Positions 1-8,846 of a stretch of 64,000 nt of DNA are shown one piece after another. The notes beneath the pieces were generated by a model that had not been told where the DNA came from, searched no databases, and worked only from the letters and a program-made list of their open reading frames with translations. The stretch is from Streptomyces lienomycini (GTDB taxonomy: Bacteria; Actinomycetota; Actinomycetes; Streptomycetales; Streptomycetaceae): positions 6,508,001 to 6,572,000 of the forward strand of contig NZ_CP116257.1 of NCBI RefSeq assembly GCF_027947595.1, written 5' to 3'. A program made the translations under genes and the position numbers. Position 1 is the first letter of the stretch; each line of letters begins with the position of its first letter.

Positions 1-9
1 CGGGGCGGC

Positions 10-681
10 TCAGTCGTCGTCGCCGAGCACCGGTTCCGGCAGCGTGCCGGCGTTGTGCTCGAGCAGCCGCCAGCCGCGGGCGCCCTCGCCGAGGACGGAC
101 CAGCAGCAGTTGGTGAGGCCGCCGAGGCTCTCCCAGCTGTGCGGCTCCAGGCCGAGCAGGCGGCCGATGGTGGTGCGGATCGTGCCACCGTGGCTGACCA
201 CGACGAGGGTGCCGTCCTCGGCGAGCTTCTCGGCGTGCCGGAGGACCACCGGGGCGGCACGGTCGGCGACCTCGGTCTCCAGCTCGCCGCCGCCGCGACG
301 CACGGGCTCGCCGCGCTTCCAGGCCGCGTACTCGTCGCCGTACCGGGCGATGATCTCCTCGTGGGTCAGGCCCTGCCAGGCGCCCGCGTAGGTCTCCCGC
401 AGGCCCTCCTCCAGGGTGACCTGGAGGCCGGTGAGCACGGCCAGCTCGGCGGCCGTGTTCGCGGCGCGTGCGAGGTCGGAGGCCACGATCGCGTCGGGCC
501 CCAGGTGCACCAGCAGCTGGGCCGCGCGGCGGGCCTGGGCGACGCCGGTCCCGGTCAGCTCGACGTCCGTGCTGCCCTGGAAGCGGCGCTCCACGTTCCA
601 CGCGGTCTGGCCGTGCCGCCAGAGGATGATCCGCCGGCCGCGACCCGGCTTCTGGGCCGTCACCTCACCGGTGGCGCTCAT
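10..681 (-). CDS. Histidine phosphatase family protein
   Basis: This 223-residue protein belongs to the phosphoglycerate-mutase-like histidine phosphatase superfamily. The signature LWRHGQTAWN (residues about 18-27) carries the phospho-accepting His, and VVVSHGGTIRT near residue 170 carries the second catalytic His. The ATG at 681 overlaps the stop of the upstream ribosome silencing factor as ATGA, so the two are translationally coupled; a longer reading frame upstream lacks this support. The substrate cannot be told from sequence. Small-molecule phosphatase activity (sugar phosphates or cofactor intermediates) is the family expectation. Confidence 0.9.
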   Translation of the reverse strand: MSATGEVTAQKPGRGRRIILWRHGQTAWNVERRFQGSTDVELTGTGVAQARRAAQLLVHLGPDAIVASDLARAANTAAELAVLTGLQVTLEEGLRETYAGAWQGLTHEEIIARYGDEYAAWKRGEPVRRGGGELETEVADRAAPVVLRHAEKLAEDGTLVVVSHGGTIRTTIGRLLGLEPHSWESLGGLTNCCWSVLGEGARGWRLLEHNAGTLPEPVLGDDD

Positions 682-1124
682 CGCCAGTCCTCGTCGGTCC
701 GCGTCGCCTCCTCGGCGGCCTGGAGCTTGGCGTGCTCCTCCGCCTTGCCGCGGGTCTCCTTGGCGTCGGTGGGCAGCTCCAGCTCGGGGCAGTCCTTCCA
801 CAGCCGCTCCAGGGCGTAGAAGACGCGCTCCTCGCTGTGCTGGACGTGGACGACGATGTCGACGTAGTCGAGCAGGACCCAGCGGGCCTCGCGGTCGCCC
901 TCGCGGCGCACCGGCTTGGCGCCCAGCTCCTTGTTCAGCCGCTCCTCGATCTCGTCGACGATCGACTTGACCTGGCGGTCGTTGGGCGCGGAGGCCAGCA
1001 GGAAGGCGTCCGTGATCGACAGCACGTCGCTGACGTCGTAGGCGATGATGTCGTGCGCGAGCTTGTCGGCCGCCGCCTGGGCGGCGGCGTTGATGAGTTC
1101 GATGGAGCGGTCGGTCGCGGTCAC
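678..1124 (-). CDS. rsfS: Ribosome silencing factor RsfS
   Basis: RsfS (Iojap/DUF143 family) binds ribosomal protein L14 on the free 50S subunit and blocks joining with 30S, reducing translation during starvation. The 148-residue product shows the family core: an N-terminal helix, the AHDIIAYDVSDVLSITDAF segment, and the VLLDYVDIVVHVQ strand followed by an aromatic helix. The GTG start at 1124 is chosen because the conserved domain begins directly after it and the upstream frame is an arginine/proline-rich shadow. Its stop overlaps the start of the histidine phosphatase. It lies just downstream of nadD and the LCP gene, as in other actinobacteria. Confidence 0.93.
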   Translation of the reverse strand: MTATDRSIELINAAAQAAADKLAHDIIAYDVSDVLSITDAFLLASAPNDRQVKSIVDEIEERLNKELGAKPVRREGDREARWVLLDYVDIVVHVQHSEERVFYALERLWKDCPELELPTDAKETRGKAEEHAKLQAAEEATRTDEDWR

Positions 1125-1221
1125 TGCCTGGCTTTCGGGTCGGCGGTCGGTTGACCTCAAGGGTCTCACGACCGCCGACGGCGGCCCACGCGACGATCGC
1201 CCAGGCGACGATCGCCCGCCG

Positions 1222-3042
1222 CTACGACGCCGGCTTGTAGTCCTGGCCGAGGACCACCGAGACCCGCGCGTTCGAGGAGACCTTCCCCTGGGAGACGGAG
1301 TCGGCGGACAGGCCGAGGGTCTTGGCGACCTGGACGGCGTTCTCCTTGTCGGCGGCCTCCGCGTAGACGACCTCCGAGGTGGCCTCGGTGCCGGAGGCGG
1401 TGCCGCCCGACACGAAGGTGAAGCCGCCGTTGAGGAGGACGACGCGGGCCTTGCCGGTGCGGTCCTCCTCGCCGGTGGCGTTGCGGACCCAGACGCTGAC
1501 GGCGGCGTCCTTGTCGGGGCTCTTGGCGGTGCCGCCGAGGACGTCCTTGACGACGCTGTCACTGGCCTCGGCGCTGAGCCCGCCGTCGTCCTGGACCGGC
1601 AGCAGCGCGGTCTTGAAGTCGCCGCCCTTGGCGCGGTCGGAGAGCCCGGCGAGGAAGGTGCCGAGGTCCTTCTCGGTCAGCGGCGGGTCGAGGATCATGC
1701 CCAGGGTCTGGACGGTGGTCGTCGCGGCCTGCGGATCGGAGGACAGCTTGCGCAGCACCCCCTGCACGACCTGCCCGAACCGCTGCAGTTGCGCGTTCGC
1801 GTCCTCGCCCTTGGCGCTGTAGGTGGCGTAGGCGACGGCCATCTTGCCGCTGAGGGTCTGGCCCTCACCCTTGTGCACGAGGGGCGCGGCGTCCTTGTCC
1901 TTGGACTCCGGGTCGGGCACGTCGGCGTCGGTGTCGACGTCGATGTTGCCGACGAGGTCGACGAGGATCTGGAGGTAGGGCGTGTCCAGGCGCCAGGTGC
2001 CCTCGATGTCGGTGCCGAGGGCGGAGTCGAGGGCGGTGCGGGTCGCGTCGGGGCCCCCGTCGTCGACGGACTTGGCGAGCGTGGTGGTGCTGCCGTCGTC
2101 GCCGGTCAGCGCGAGCGCGTTGGGCACCAGCACGGCGGTGCCCCGCTTGGTGGTGGTGTTGTTCACGAGCAGCGCGGTGGAGGTGCCGCCGCCGTTGGTG
2201 TCGTGCAGGTGGACGGCGATCACGTCGCGCTTCTGGGCGCCGGCCGCCTCGGTACCGCCGCTCTTGTCGTCGGAGGAGGACAGCCCCGGCAGCTTCCCGG
2301 CGTACCAGAGGTAGCCGACGCCGCCGACCGCGACCAGCGCCAGGACGACGACCAGGGCGACGACACGCGTGCGTGCCCGGCGTCGGGCCTCCTCGCGGCG
2401 TTCGGTGCGGTTCTCCGTGAACTTCATCCAGTCGATGACGTCCTCGGAGTCGCCGGCCGGCTCCTCGACGAAGGCGAACTGCTCGGTCCGGTAGTCCCCG
2501 CCGGGTTCGGCGGCGTCGGCGGGACCGGTCGCCTCCCGTTCCTCGGGCGGGCCCGCCTGCTGCGGGATGTGGGCGCTCTGCTCGGCGACCCGGGGCTGCG
2601 GGCCGCTCGTCGCGGCCCGGCCGTACGGGTCGTACGGCTGCTCCGCCGCGGTTCCGCCGCCGTGCCCGCCGGGGGCGTGGGCGTCGTAGACGCCGTAGTC
2701 GGGGACGGGCTGCTGCTGACCGGTGTCGTAGCCGCCGGGGACGGGCTGCTGCTGACCGGTGTCGTAGCCGCCCTGGGAGCCGTAGGGGTCGTAGGGCTGC
2801 TGGGCGGCGGGCTGCTGTCCGCCCGCGGTGTACGGGTCGTAGCCGTAGCCCTGCTGCCCGTACTGCTGCCCCTGGTGCCCCTGCTGCTGCCCGTACGGGT
2901 CGTACTGCTGCCCGCCGGGCTGGGCCGGGACCTGCCCCTGCCCCTGCCCCTGGGCCTGGCGGTAGACGGGCCGCCCGTACTCGTCGTAGCCGACGAGCTC
3001 GTACTGGTCGTCGCCGTATCCCGCGTCGTATCCGTCGTTCAC
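1222..3042 (-). CDS. pdtA: LytR-CpsA-Psr family protein, PdtA-like
   Basis: This 606-residue protein has four parts: a cytoplasmic N-terminus (1-200) very rich in Gln, Tyr, Gly and Pro with many YDPYG motifs; a basic stretch and one transmembrane helix (about 227-246); an extracellular LCP-type domain (about 275-500); and a C-terminal LytR_C domain (about 515-600). LCP enzymes attach anionic glycopolymers to peptidoglycan. The position next to nadD and rsfS matches SCO2578, which I recall as PdtA, a polydiglycosylphosphate transferase needed for proper sporulation; that assignment is from memory. The core is divergent: the usual arginine pairs near YxRxR are not obvious (AYATYSAKGED instead). 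Residues 91-114 are an exact 12-residue tandem repeat encoded by 2701-2772. Start is GTG 3042. Confidence 0.8.
   Translation of the reverse strand: MNDGYDAGYGDDQYELVGYDEYGRPVYRQAQGQGQGQVPAQPGGQQYDPYGQQQGHQGQQYGQQGYGYDPYTAGGQQPAAQQPYDPYGSQGGYDTGQQQPVPGGYDTGQQQPVPDYGVYDAHAPGGHGGGTAAEQPYDPYGRAATSGPQPRVAEQSAHIPQQAGPPEEREATGPADAAEPGGDYRTEQFAFVEEPAGDSEDVIDWMKFTENRTERREEARRRARTRVVALVVVLALVAVGGVGYLWYAGKLPGLSSSDDKSGGTEAAGAQKRDVIAVHLHDTNGGGTSTALLVNNTTTKRGTAVLVPNALALTGDDGSTTTLAKSVDDGGPDATRTALDSALGTDIEGTWRLDTPYLQILVDLVGNIDVDTDADVPDPESKDKDAAPLVHKGEGQTLSGKMAVAYATYSAKGEDANAQLQRFGQVVQGVLRKLSSDPQAATTTVQTLGMILDPPLTEKDLGTFLAGLSDRAKGGDFKTALLPVQDDGGLSAEASDSVVKDVLGGTAKSPDKDAAVSVWVRNATGEEDRTGKARVVLLNGGFTFVSGGTASGTEATSEVVYAEAADKENAVQVAKTLGLSADSVSQGKVSSNARVSVVLGQDYKPAS
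2701..2772. repeat. Exact tandem duplication, 2 x 36 bp, inside the LCP gene
   Basis: Bases 2701-2736 and 2737-2772 are identical. The unit is 36 bp, so it is frame-neutral and duplicates a Gly-Gly-Tyr-Asp-Thr-Gly-(Gln)3-Pro-Val-Pro segment in the disordered cytoplasmic tail. Exact identity suggests recent duplication and copy-number variation between strains. Confidence 0.9.
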
Positions 3043-3058
3043 CGGTGCCCCTCTCGGC

Positions 3059-3748
3059 TCACTCGCCGCGGTACAGCTGGCGTTTGTCGATATAGCGCAC
3101 GACTCCGTCGGGCACCAGGTACCAGACGGGATCGCCCTTGGCGACTCTCGCACGGCAGTCCGTGGAGGAGATGGCGAGGGCGGGGACCTCGACGAGCGAG
3201 ACACCGCCCTTGGGGAGTCCGGCGTCCGTGAGGGTGTGGCCGGGCCGGGTGACGCCGATGAAGTGGGCGAGGGAGAAGAGCTCCTCGCTGTCGCGCCAGG
3301 TGAGGATCTGGGCGAGGGCGTCGGCGCCGGTGATGAAGAAGAGGTCGGCGTCCGGGTTGAGTGCCCGCAGGTCGCGCAGGGTGTCGGCGGTGTAGGTGGG
3401 GCCGCCGCGGTCGATGTCGATGCGGCTGACCGAGAACTGCGGGTTCTCGACGGTCGCGACGACCGTCATCAGGTAGCGGTCCTCGGCCGCGGACACCGCG
3501 CGGTGGCTCTTCTGCCACGGCTGCCCGGTCGGCACGAACACCACCTCGTCGAGCTGGAACTGCGCGGCGACCTCACTGGCCGCCACCAGGTGTCCGTGGT
3601 GGATCGGGTCGAAGGTGCCGCCCATGACGCCCAGTCGGCGCTTGCCCGACGGGCCGTTGCCCGGACCGGTGGCGCGGGCGGGCACCGCGTTCTGCGTGCC
3701 ACGCGCCGGCGCGTGCGCCGGGCCGACAGGCGTGTCCTGCTCTCCCAT
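3059..3748 (-). CDS. nadD: Nicotinate-nucleotide adenylyltransferase
   Basis: NadD transfers AMP from ATP to nicotinate mononucleotide to form deamido-NAD in NAD biosynthesis. The nucleotidyltransferase signature [14 protein letters not shown] (about residues 40-53) contains the (H/T)xGH nucleotide-binding motif, and [14 protein letters not shown] near the C-terminus matches the second ISSTxxR motif. From ATG 3748 it is 229 residues, slightly longer than usual because about 38 residues of variable, Pro/Ala-rich sequence precede the fold; an internal start closer to the signature is possible. It is followed after 16 bases by the LCP gene, suggesting one transcript nadD-LCP-rsfS-phosphatase. 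Confidence 0.93.
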   Translation of the reverse strand: MGEQDTPVGPAHAPARGTQNAVPARATGPGNGPSGKRRLGVMGGTFDPIHHGHLVAASEVAAQFQLDEVVFVPTGQPWQKSHRAVSAAEDRYLMTVVATVENPQFSVSRIDIDRGGPTYTADTLRDLRALNPDADLFFITGADALAQILTWRDSEELFSLAHFIGVTRPGHTLTDAGLPKGGVSLVEVPALAISSTDCRARVAKGDPVWYLVPDGVVRYIDKRQLYRGE

Positions 3749-3807
3749 GCGAGCAGACCCTACCGGCCCCGCCGGGTCGGCCCGGCCGCGCCCACGGCGC
3801 CGGGTGC

Positions 3808-3975
3808 TCAGCGGTCGCGGTTGAACCGGGTGGTGATCCACAGCAGGAGCAGCAGGATGATGAACGCACCGAAGCCGGTGACGTAGGGGCTGAGGCTCTC
3901 GTGGTTGCCGCCGTGCTCCTCGCCGCCCTCGGCGGCGAGGGTGACGAACTGGGCGGCGCTGAGGGGAAGGCTCAT
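3808..3975 (-). CDS. Small single-pass membrane protein (55 aa)
   Basis: The 55-residue product begins [18 protein letters not shown], has an acidic/His stretch, then one hydrophobic helix [13 protein letters not shown] (about residues 36-48) and a short basic tail TTRFNRDR. This layout, with outside N-terminus and basic inside C-terminus, fits a single-pass membrane protein. It sits between nadD and a second small membrane protein on the same strand, in the envelope gene cluster. Function is unknown. The ATG at 3975 is the only sensible start. I expect it to be conserved in Streptomyces at this position (inference). Confidence 0.7.
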   Translation of the reverse strand: MSLPLSAAQFVTLAAEGGEEHGGNHESLSPYVTGFGAFIILLLLLWITTRFNRDR

Positions 3976-4117
3976 CTTCGACAGGACCTATCCGGTGTGG
4001 GCGGGACAAGACGTCCGCTCATCGTATGCGGGCGTCTCGCGGGCGATCACGCCGACTCCGCCGTTGGGGACGGATCGCGGCCCCCGGTACGCGGTGCCGG
4101 GGAACCTTCGGATCGCC

Positions 4118-4279
4118 TCAGTCGTCCTTCTGCTTGTACCCCCGCAGCAGGAACCACGCGGTCAGCACGCAGCCCACCACCATGACGATCAGGACGATCC
4201 GGAGCAGATTTCCCGCCCCCTGCTGCTCGGCGGCGGTCGCGGCCCCGGCGAGCCAGTCGGCGTGGGGGGTGTGCTGCAT
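4118..4279 (-). CDS. Small single-pass membrane protein (53 aa)
   Basis: This 53-residue product has a polar N-terminus ending in AAEQQGAGN, a strong transmembrane helix LLRIVLIVMVVGCVLTAWFLL (about 26-46) and a charged tail RGYKQKDD. A GGAG ribosome binding site lies 8 bases before ATG 4279, which supports translation. It is transcribed divergently from the M48 metallopeptidase starting at 4421. No function can be assigned; its place in the envelope cluster suggests a membrane partner of neighbouring proteins (inference). Confidence 0.72.
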   Translation of the reverse strand: MQHTPHADWLAGAATAAEQQGAGNLLRIVLIVMVVGCVLTAWFLLRGYKQKDD

Positions 4280-4420
4280 GGCGTGGACTCCTTCGACGTA
4301 CTGCCCGTCCACGGTATCTCCGCCTAGGCTGAGCGCGGCTCCGGGGGCGCAAAGGGCCGCACAAGGGTTCGCAAAGGCCAGACATACGCACAGGCCACAC
4401 ACACGCACATGGGGGAAGAC

Positions 4421-5590
4421 ATGTCCGACGGCCACCACAACGGGCACGAGAACGTGCCGAGCAGGCAGCGCAGGCGCTTCCCCGGAATCTCCTCGCGTGC
4501 GTACGAGCATCCGGCCGACCGCAGTGCCCTGGTGGCGCTGCGCAAGCTGAGCGGCTTCGACACGGTCTTCAAGGCGCTCAGCGGCCTGCTGCCCGAGCGG
4601 AGCCTTCGGCTGCTGTTCCTGTCCGACTCGGTGCGCGTCTCGGACCGGCAGTTCGCCCATCTGAACGTCATGCTGCGCGACGCCTGCTACATCCTGGACC
4701 TGGAGAAGGTCCCGGCGATGTACGTCAACCAGGACCCGAAGCCGAACGCGATGTGCATCGGCCTGGACGAGCCGATCATCGTCGTGACCACGGGTCTGGT
4801 CGAGCTGCTCGACGAGGAGGAGATGCGCGCGGTCGTCGGGCACGAGGTCGGGCACGCGCTGTCCGGGCACGCGGTCTACCGGACGATCCTGCTCTTCCTG
4901 ACCTCCCTCGCGGTCCGGGTCGCCTGGATTCCGCTGGGCAACGTGGCGATCATGGCGATCGTGACCGCGCTGCGCGAGTGGTTCCGCAAGTCCGAGCTGT
5001 CCGCCGACCGTGCGGGCCTGCTGGTGGGCCAGGACATCCAGGCCTCCATGCGGGGCCTGATGAAGATCGCGGGCGGCAACCACCTGCACGAGATGAACGT
5101 GGACGCGTTCCTGGAGCAGGCCGAGGAGTACGAGGCGGGGGGCGACCTGCGCGACTCCGTGCTGAAGATCCTGAACGTGCTGCCGCGCACCCATCCGTTC
5201 ACCACGGTGCGGGCCGCCGAGCTGAAGAAGTGGGCGGCCTCCCGGGAGTACCAGCGGATCATGGACGGCCACTACCCGCGCCGTGACGAGGACGGGGACA
5301 CCTCGGTCCGCGACTCCTTCCGGGAGTCGGCGTCCAGCTACGCCACGCATGTGCGCGGCTCCAAGGACCCGCTGATGAAGCTGGTCAACGACATCGCGGG
5401 CGGCGCCGGCGACCTCGGCGACCGGATGCGGCGGGGCTTCGGCGGCTTCACGTCCTCCCAGCCGAGGCCGCCCAAGGACGGGGGCGGGCCGGCGGACGGC
5501 CCCGAGGGCTCCAGGGGCTCCGAGGGACCTGAGGGTCCCGGCGGCGGTCCGGAGTCTCCGCGGGACGGCTCACCGCGCGACGGCGCCTGA
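4421..5590 (+). CDS. M48 family metallopeptidase
   Basis: A zinc metallopeptidase of family M48. The zinc motif is HEVGHALSGH (about 146-155) and a downstream SADRAGLL supplies the likely third ligand region. Hydrophobic stretches around 160-185 (TILLFLTSLAVRVAWI) fit a membrane-associated enzyme. The tail after about 330 is Pro/Gly/Asp-rich and probably disordered. ATG 4421 is preferred over ATG 4409 because a GGGGGA purine run precedes it, while nothing resembling a ribosome binding site precedes 4409; spacing is short, so this is not certain. It lies beside the sibling membrane proteins and the PdtA-like gene, in a cluster I recall as linked to spore-wall synthesis (corresponding to SCO2582). 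Confidence 0.88.
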   Translation: MSDGHHNGHENVPSRQRRRFPGISSRAYEHPADRSALVALRKLSGFDTVFKALSGLLPERSLRLLFLSDSVRVSDRQFAHLNVMLRDACYILDLEKVPAMYVNQDPKPNAMCIGLDEPIIVVTTGLVELLDEEEMRAVVGHEVGHALSGHAVYRTILLFLTSLAVRVAWIPLGNVAIMAIVTALREWFRKSELSADRAGLLVGQDIQASMRGLMKIAGGNHLHEMNVDAFLEQAEEYEAGGDLRDSVLKILNVLPRTHPFTTVRAAELKKWAASREYQRIMDGHYPRRDEDGDTSVRDSFRESASSYATHVRGSKDPLMKLVNDIAGGAGDLGDRMRRGFGGFTSSQPRPPKDGGGPADGPEGSRGSEGPEGPGGGPESPRDGSPRDGA

Positions 5591-5608
5591 TCCCGGCCCG
5601 CCGCCCGC

Positions 5609-6679
5609 TCACACCTTCGGCTGGGCGCTCGCCGCGAGGCTGCCGCACAGGGCGGAGGGGTGGCCGGAGGTGTACGGGTCGGTGCCGGCGGGTGTCCCGG
5701 ACCCGGCCGTCTGCCCGGCCAGCAGCGGGCGGAGGTGGTTGGCCGAGTCCCCGGTGCAGGAGAGCGGCCCGGCCTGGACGTAGGAGGCGATGAGCTGCGT
5801 CTGGCGCAGCCGCAGGTTGTCCCGGTCGAAGCGGAAGTGCAGCTCGCGCCGGACGGTGAACAGCGACGTCCGGGCCCGGGCGTCGCCGGCCGGTCGCAGC
5901 GCGTACACCATGGTGTGGTCGGTGGTGATCTCCAGCGAGGAGGCGTCGCCCTCCACGGCCCGCATGCTGCCGTCCACCCGGATCCCGGGGTCGGCCAGCT
6001 CGGTGCGGGCCGGGTCGAAGCGGATCAGCCACCCGGTGGGCTCGTGCCGGCCGTCCGGCGCGGGTCTCGCGAAGCTGTCGTCGAACTGGTGGAGCTGGTC
6101 CGGGTCCAGCAGCACCCGCACCGACCGGACCTCCCCGCCGCCGAGGACGTCCGGGTCGAGCGCCGAGCGGCGGATGTAGTCCTTGGCGATGGTGAGGGCG
6201 CTCATCACCTGGTCCTCGGAGAAGTGCTCCGTGCGCCGGGCCCCGGGCAGGGGGATGCCCTGGGCCGCCGTTCTGAAGTGCGCGGCGGGACTGTGCGCGT
6301 ACAGGAACGCGGTGTCGTCGGCGCCGGGCACCCGGTCCCGGGGTGCGAGCGGGACGACGGTCATCCGCACCGGTTCCGCCGCCCGCTGCCCGGCGGAGCT
6401 CTGGTAGGGGTGCCGTACGCCCATGAAGATGGCGGTGCCGAAGGCCACGGCGATCAGTACGACGAGGATCAGCGCCTGCCGGGACAGTCCGGCCCGGCGC
6501 AGGGGCGGGCGTCGGCGTACGGCCGGGGCGTGGTCGGTGATGCGCTCCTGGGCGGAGAACTCCTGGAGGCGGGCAGCGCGGACGAACGACTCGTCGAAGA
6601 CGACGGATCGGTACTCGTCCTCGCCGCCTCCGGGGGCGCCGTCGGGCGTTCCTCCGGGCGGACCGCCAAGCCCTGCCAT
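5609..6679 (-). CDS. Conserved membrane protein with VVFDESFVRAA motif
   Basis: A 356-residue protein with one transmembrane helix at about 70-88 (ALILVVLIAVAFGTAIFMG) and a ~260-residue extracytoplasmic domain. The cytoplasmic N-terminus contains YRSVVFDESFVRAARLQEF, closely matching SVVFDEAFVRAAAVHE of the next gene (6766-7335). No enzyme family is recognised. The position corresponds to SCO2583, which I recall as a membrane component tied to the spore-wall synthesizing complex; this link is from memory. It converges on the M48 peptidase gene with only 18 bases between stops. Confidence 0.8.
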   Translation of the reverse strand: MAGLGGPPGGTPDGAPGGGEDEYRSVVFDESFVRAARLQEFSAQERITDHAPAVRRRPPLRRAGLSRQALILVVLIAVAFGTAIFMGVRHPYQSSAGQRAAEPVRMTVVPLAPRDRVPGADDTAFLYAHSPAAHFRTAAQGIPLPGARRTEHFSEDQVMSALTIAKDYIRRSALDPDVLGGGEVRSVRVLLDPDQLHQFDDSFARPAPDGRHEPTGWLIRFDPARTELADPGIRVDGSMRAVEGDASSLEITTDHTMVYALRPAGDARARTSLFTVRRELHFRFDRDNLRLRQTQLIASYVQAGPLSCTGDSANHLRPLLAGQTAGSGTPAGTDPYTSGHPSALCGSLAASAQPKV

Positions 6680-6765
6680 ACCTTCAGAGTGGGTCTGCGG
6701 AAGGTCGGGTAAACGCGCCGCTACAGGTCAAGTTGGGACAGCTTGCCGTGCGTTGGACGGGCAGG

Positions 6766-7335
6766 TCAGGGGCTGCGCGGCAGCACCGAGACGGCGGGCT
6801 GGGAGTAGTCGGCGGAGGCCGAGGGCGTCACGGCGCCGCTCTGTTCGGGGCCGGTGGAGGCGGGTGGGGGCACCTGCTGCGGGCCGCTGCCCGAGGAGGC
6901 GCCCCGGTAGACGGCCACGAAGGCCAGCGCGACCATGCCGATGCCCATGGCGAGGGCGAGTATCCAGGCCACGGGCCGGTGCCAGCGGACCTGCCGGCCG
7001 TAGGCCGCGGGAGCGCCGTACGGGCGGTCGAGGGGGTCGCGGTCGTCGTCCGGGTCGTCGAGGTCGGGATCATGGCCGAAATCACCGTACCCGTCGTCGT
7101 AGCGGTCGGCTCTCCTGCGGCCTCGACGGGCCGCTTCCGCCTCGGTGGCCTCGGCTCGGGCCTCCGCGGCGGCCAGGAGGCGTTCGACGGCGGTCGGCTC
7201 GTGCACCGCGGCCGCCCGTACGAAGGCCTCGTCGAAGACCACGGAGGCGAACTCTTCGTCCGACACCCCGCGGTCGTGTTCGTCGTCGGGCTCCCAGCCA
7301 TCAGGGAACGGCCTACCCCCCACGTCCTCCGGCAC
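6766..7335 (-). CDS. Conserved membrane protein with VVFDEAFVRAA motif
   Basis: A 189-residue protein sharing the short motif SVVFDEAFVRAA (about 31-42) with its downstream neighbour. It continues with an Ala/Glu-rich helix with coiled-coil character (about 45-70), an acidic Asp/Tyr-rich stretch, one transmembrane helix (about 120-144, WILALAMGIGMVALAFVAVY) and a Pro/Ser-rich extracytoplasmic tail of about 45 residues. The start is GTG 7335. The position matches SCO2584, which I recall as localising to septa and taking part in spore-wall formation; unverified here. It probably forms an operon with 5609-6679. Confidence 0.8.
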   Translation of the reverse strand: MPEDVGGRPFPDGWEPDDEHDRGVSDEEFASVVFDEAFVRAAAVHEPTAVERLLAAAEARAEATEAEAARRGRRRADRYDDGYGDFGHDPDLDDPDDDRDPLDRPYGAPAAYGRQVRWHRPVAWILALAMGIGMVALAFVAVYRGASSGSGPQQVPPPASTGPEQSGAVTPSASADYSQPAVSVLPRSP

Positions 7336-7431
7336 GGCTCCAGAGTAGACCTGGGGGGTCGTTTTGGGCAGACGGCGGGGAAATTCATCCGGTGGGTGAG
7401 ATGCCCCGTTCGGTGCGTCTGCCGTCCGCGG

Positions 7432-8718
7432 TCAGCGGCGTACGTGTCCGTCGCCGGTGACGATGTACTTGGTGCTGGTCAGCTCCGGCAGCCCCATGGG
7501 GCCCCTGGCGTGCAGCTTCTGTGTGGAGATGCCGATCTCGGCGCCGAAGCCGAACTGGCCGCCGTCGGTGAAGCGGGTGGAGGTGTTCACCGCGACGGTG
7601 GTGGAGTCGACCAGTTGGGTGAAGCGGCGGGCGGCCTGCTGCGAGGTGGTGACGATGGCCTCGGTGTGGCCGGAGGTCCACAGCCGGATGTGCTCGACGG
7701 CCCGGTCCAGGGAGTCGACGACGGCCGCGGCGATGTCGTACGACAGGTACTCGGTCTCCCAGTCCTCGGGGGTCGCCTCGACGACGGTCGCCCGGGAGTC
7801 CTTGGCGTACGCCATCACGCGCTCGTCGGCGTGCACGGTGACCCCGGCCTCGGCGAGGGCGTCCAGCGCGCGGGGCAGGAAGTCGGCGGCGATGTCCTGG
7901 TGGACCAGGAGGGTCTCGGCGGCGTTGCAGACGCTGACGCGCTGGGCCTTGGAGTTGACCAGGATGTCGACGGCCATGTCGAGGTCGGCCTGCGCGTCGA
8001 CGTAGACGTGGCAGTTGCCGGTGCCGGTCTCGATGACGGGGACGGTGGACTCCTGGACGACCGTGTTGATCAGCGAGGCGCCGCCGCGCGGGATGAGCAC
8101 GTCGACCAGGCCGCGGGCCCGCATCAGCTCGCGCACGCTCTCGCGGCTCTCGCCGGGCACCAGCTGCACGGCGTCGGCGGGCAGCCCGGCCCCGCCCACG
8201 GCGTCGCGGACCACCCGGACCAGGGCGGTGTTGGACTGGTAGGCGGAGGAGGAGCCGCGCAGCAGGACCGCGTTGCCGGACTTCAGGCACAGGGCGGCGG
8301 CGTCGACGGTGACGTTGGGCCGGCCCTCGTAGATGATGCCGACCACGCCGAGCGGCACGCGGACCTGGCGCAGGTCGATGCCGTTGGGGAGGGTGGAGCC
8401 GCGCACGACCTCCCCGACCGGGTCGGGCAGCGCGACGACGTCGCGCACGTCGGACGCGATGGCGCGGACCCGCTCCGGGGTCAAGGTGAGCCGGTCGACG
8501 ATGGCCTCGCTGGTCCCGGCGGCGCGGACCTTGGCCACGTCCTGGGCGTTGGCCTCGACGATCTCGCTCGTACGGACCTCCAGCGCGTCGGCGACGGCGA
8601 GCAGCGCGTCGTCCTTCGCCGCCCGCGGCAGCGGCGCGAGGTCGGCCGCGGCGGACTTGGCCCGGTAGGCGGCCCGGGTGACGGGTGACATCGAGTCGTA
8701 CGGCGAGAGCGTGGTCAT
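7432..8718 (-). CDS. proA: Gamma-glutamyl phosphate reductase
   Basis: ProA reduces gamma-glutamyl phosphate with NADPH to glutamate 5-semialdehyde, step two of proline synthesis. The 428-residue product is full length for the family. The catalytic cysteine lies in [12 protein letters not shown] (about residue 262), and [20 protein letters not shown] matches the aldehyde-dehydrogenase-like cofactor-binding core. ATG 8718 begins [13 protein letters not shown]; a second Met nine residues on is an alternative. The same open frame runs on to about 10701 but that extension is Arg/Pro-rich shadow of proB. Its partner proB lies upstream with one conserved hypothetical gene between them. Confidence 0.95.
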   Translation of the reverse strand: MTTLSPYDSMSPVTRAAYRAKSAAADLAPLPRAAKDDALLAVADALEVRTSEIVEANAQDVAKVRAAGTSEAIVDRLTLTPERVRAIASDVRDVVALPDPVGEVVRGSTLPNGIDLRQVRVPLGVVGIIYEGRPNVTVDAAALCLKSGNAVLLRGSSSAYQSNTALVRVVRDAVGGAGLPADAVQLVPGESRESVRELMRARGLVDVLIPRGGASLINTVVQESTVPVIETGTGNCHVYVDAQADLDMAVDILVNSKAQRVSVCNAAETLLVHQDIAADFLPRALDALAEAGVTVHADERVMAYAKDSRATVVEATPEDWETEYLSYDIAAAVVDSLDRAVEHIRLWTSGHTEAIVTTSQQAARRFTQLVDSTTVAVNTSTRFTDGGQFGFGAEIGISTQKLHARGPMGLPELTSTKYIVTGDGHVRR

Positions 8719-8846
8719 GGGGGAAGCGTAATGGGCCGGGCGGGGCCGCCCGGGGGGTGTTCCGAAGCCCGAGACACACGCCTTCCGCGCGCGCCGGTTC
8801 TGGGGGCCGGGCTCGGCGCCGGCGGCCGGTGGGGCCTGCCCCGGGA

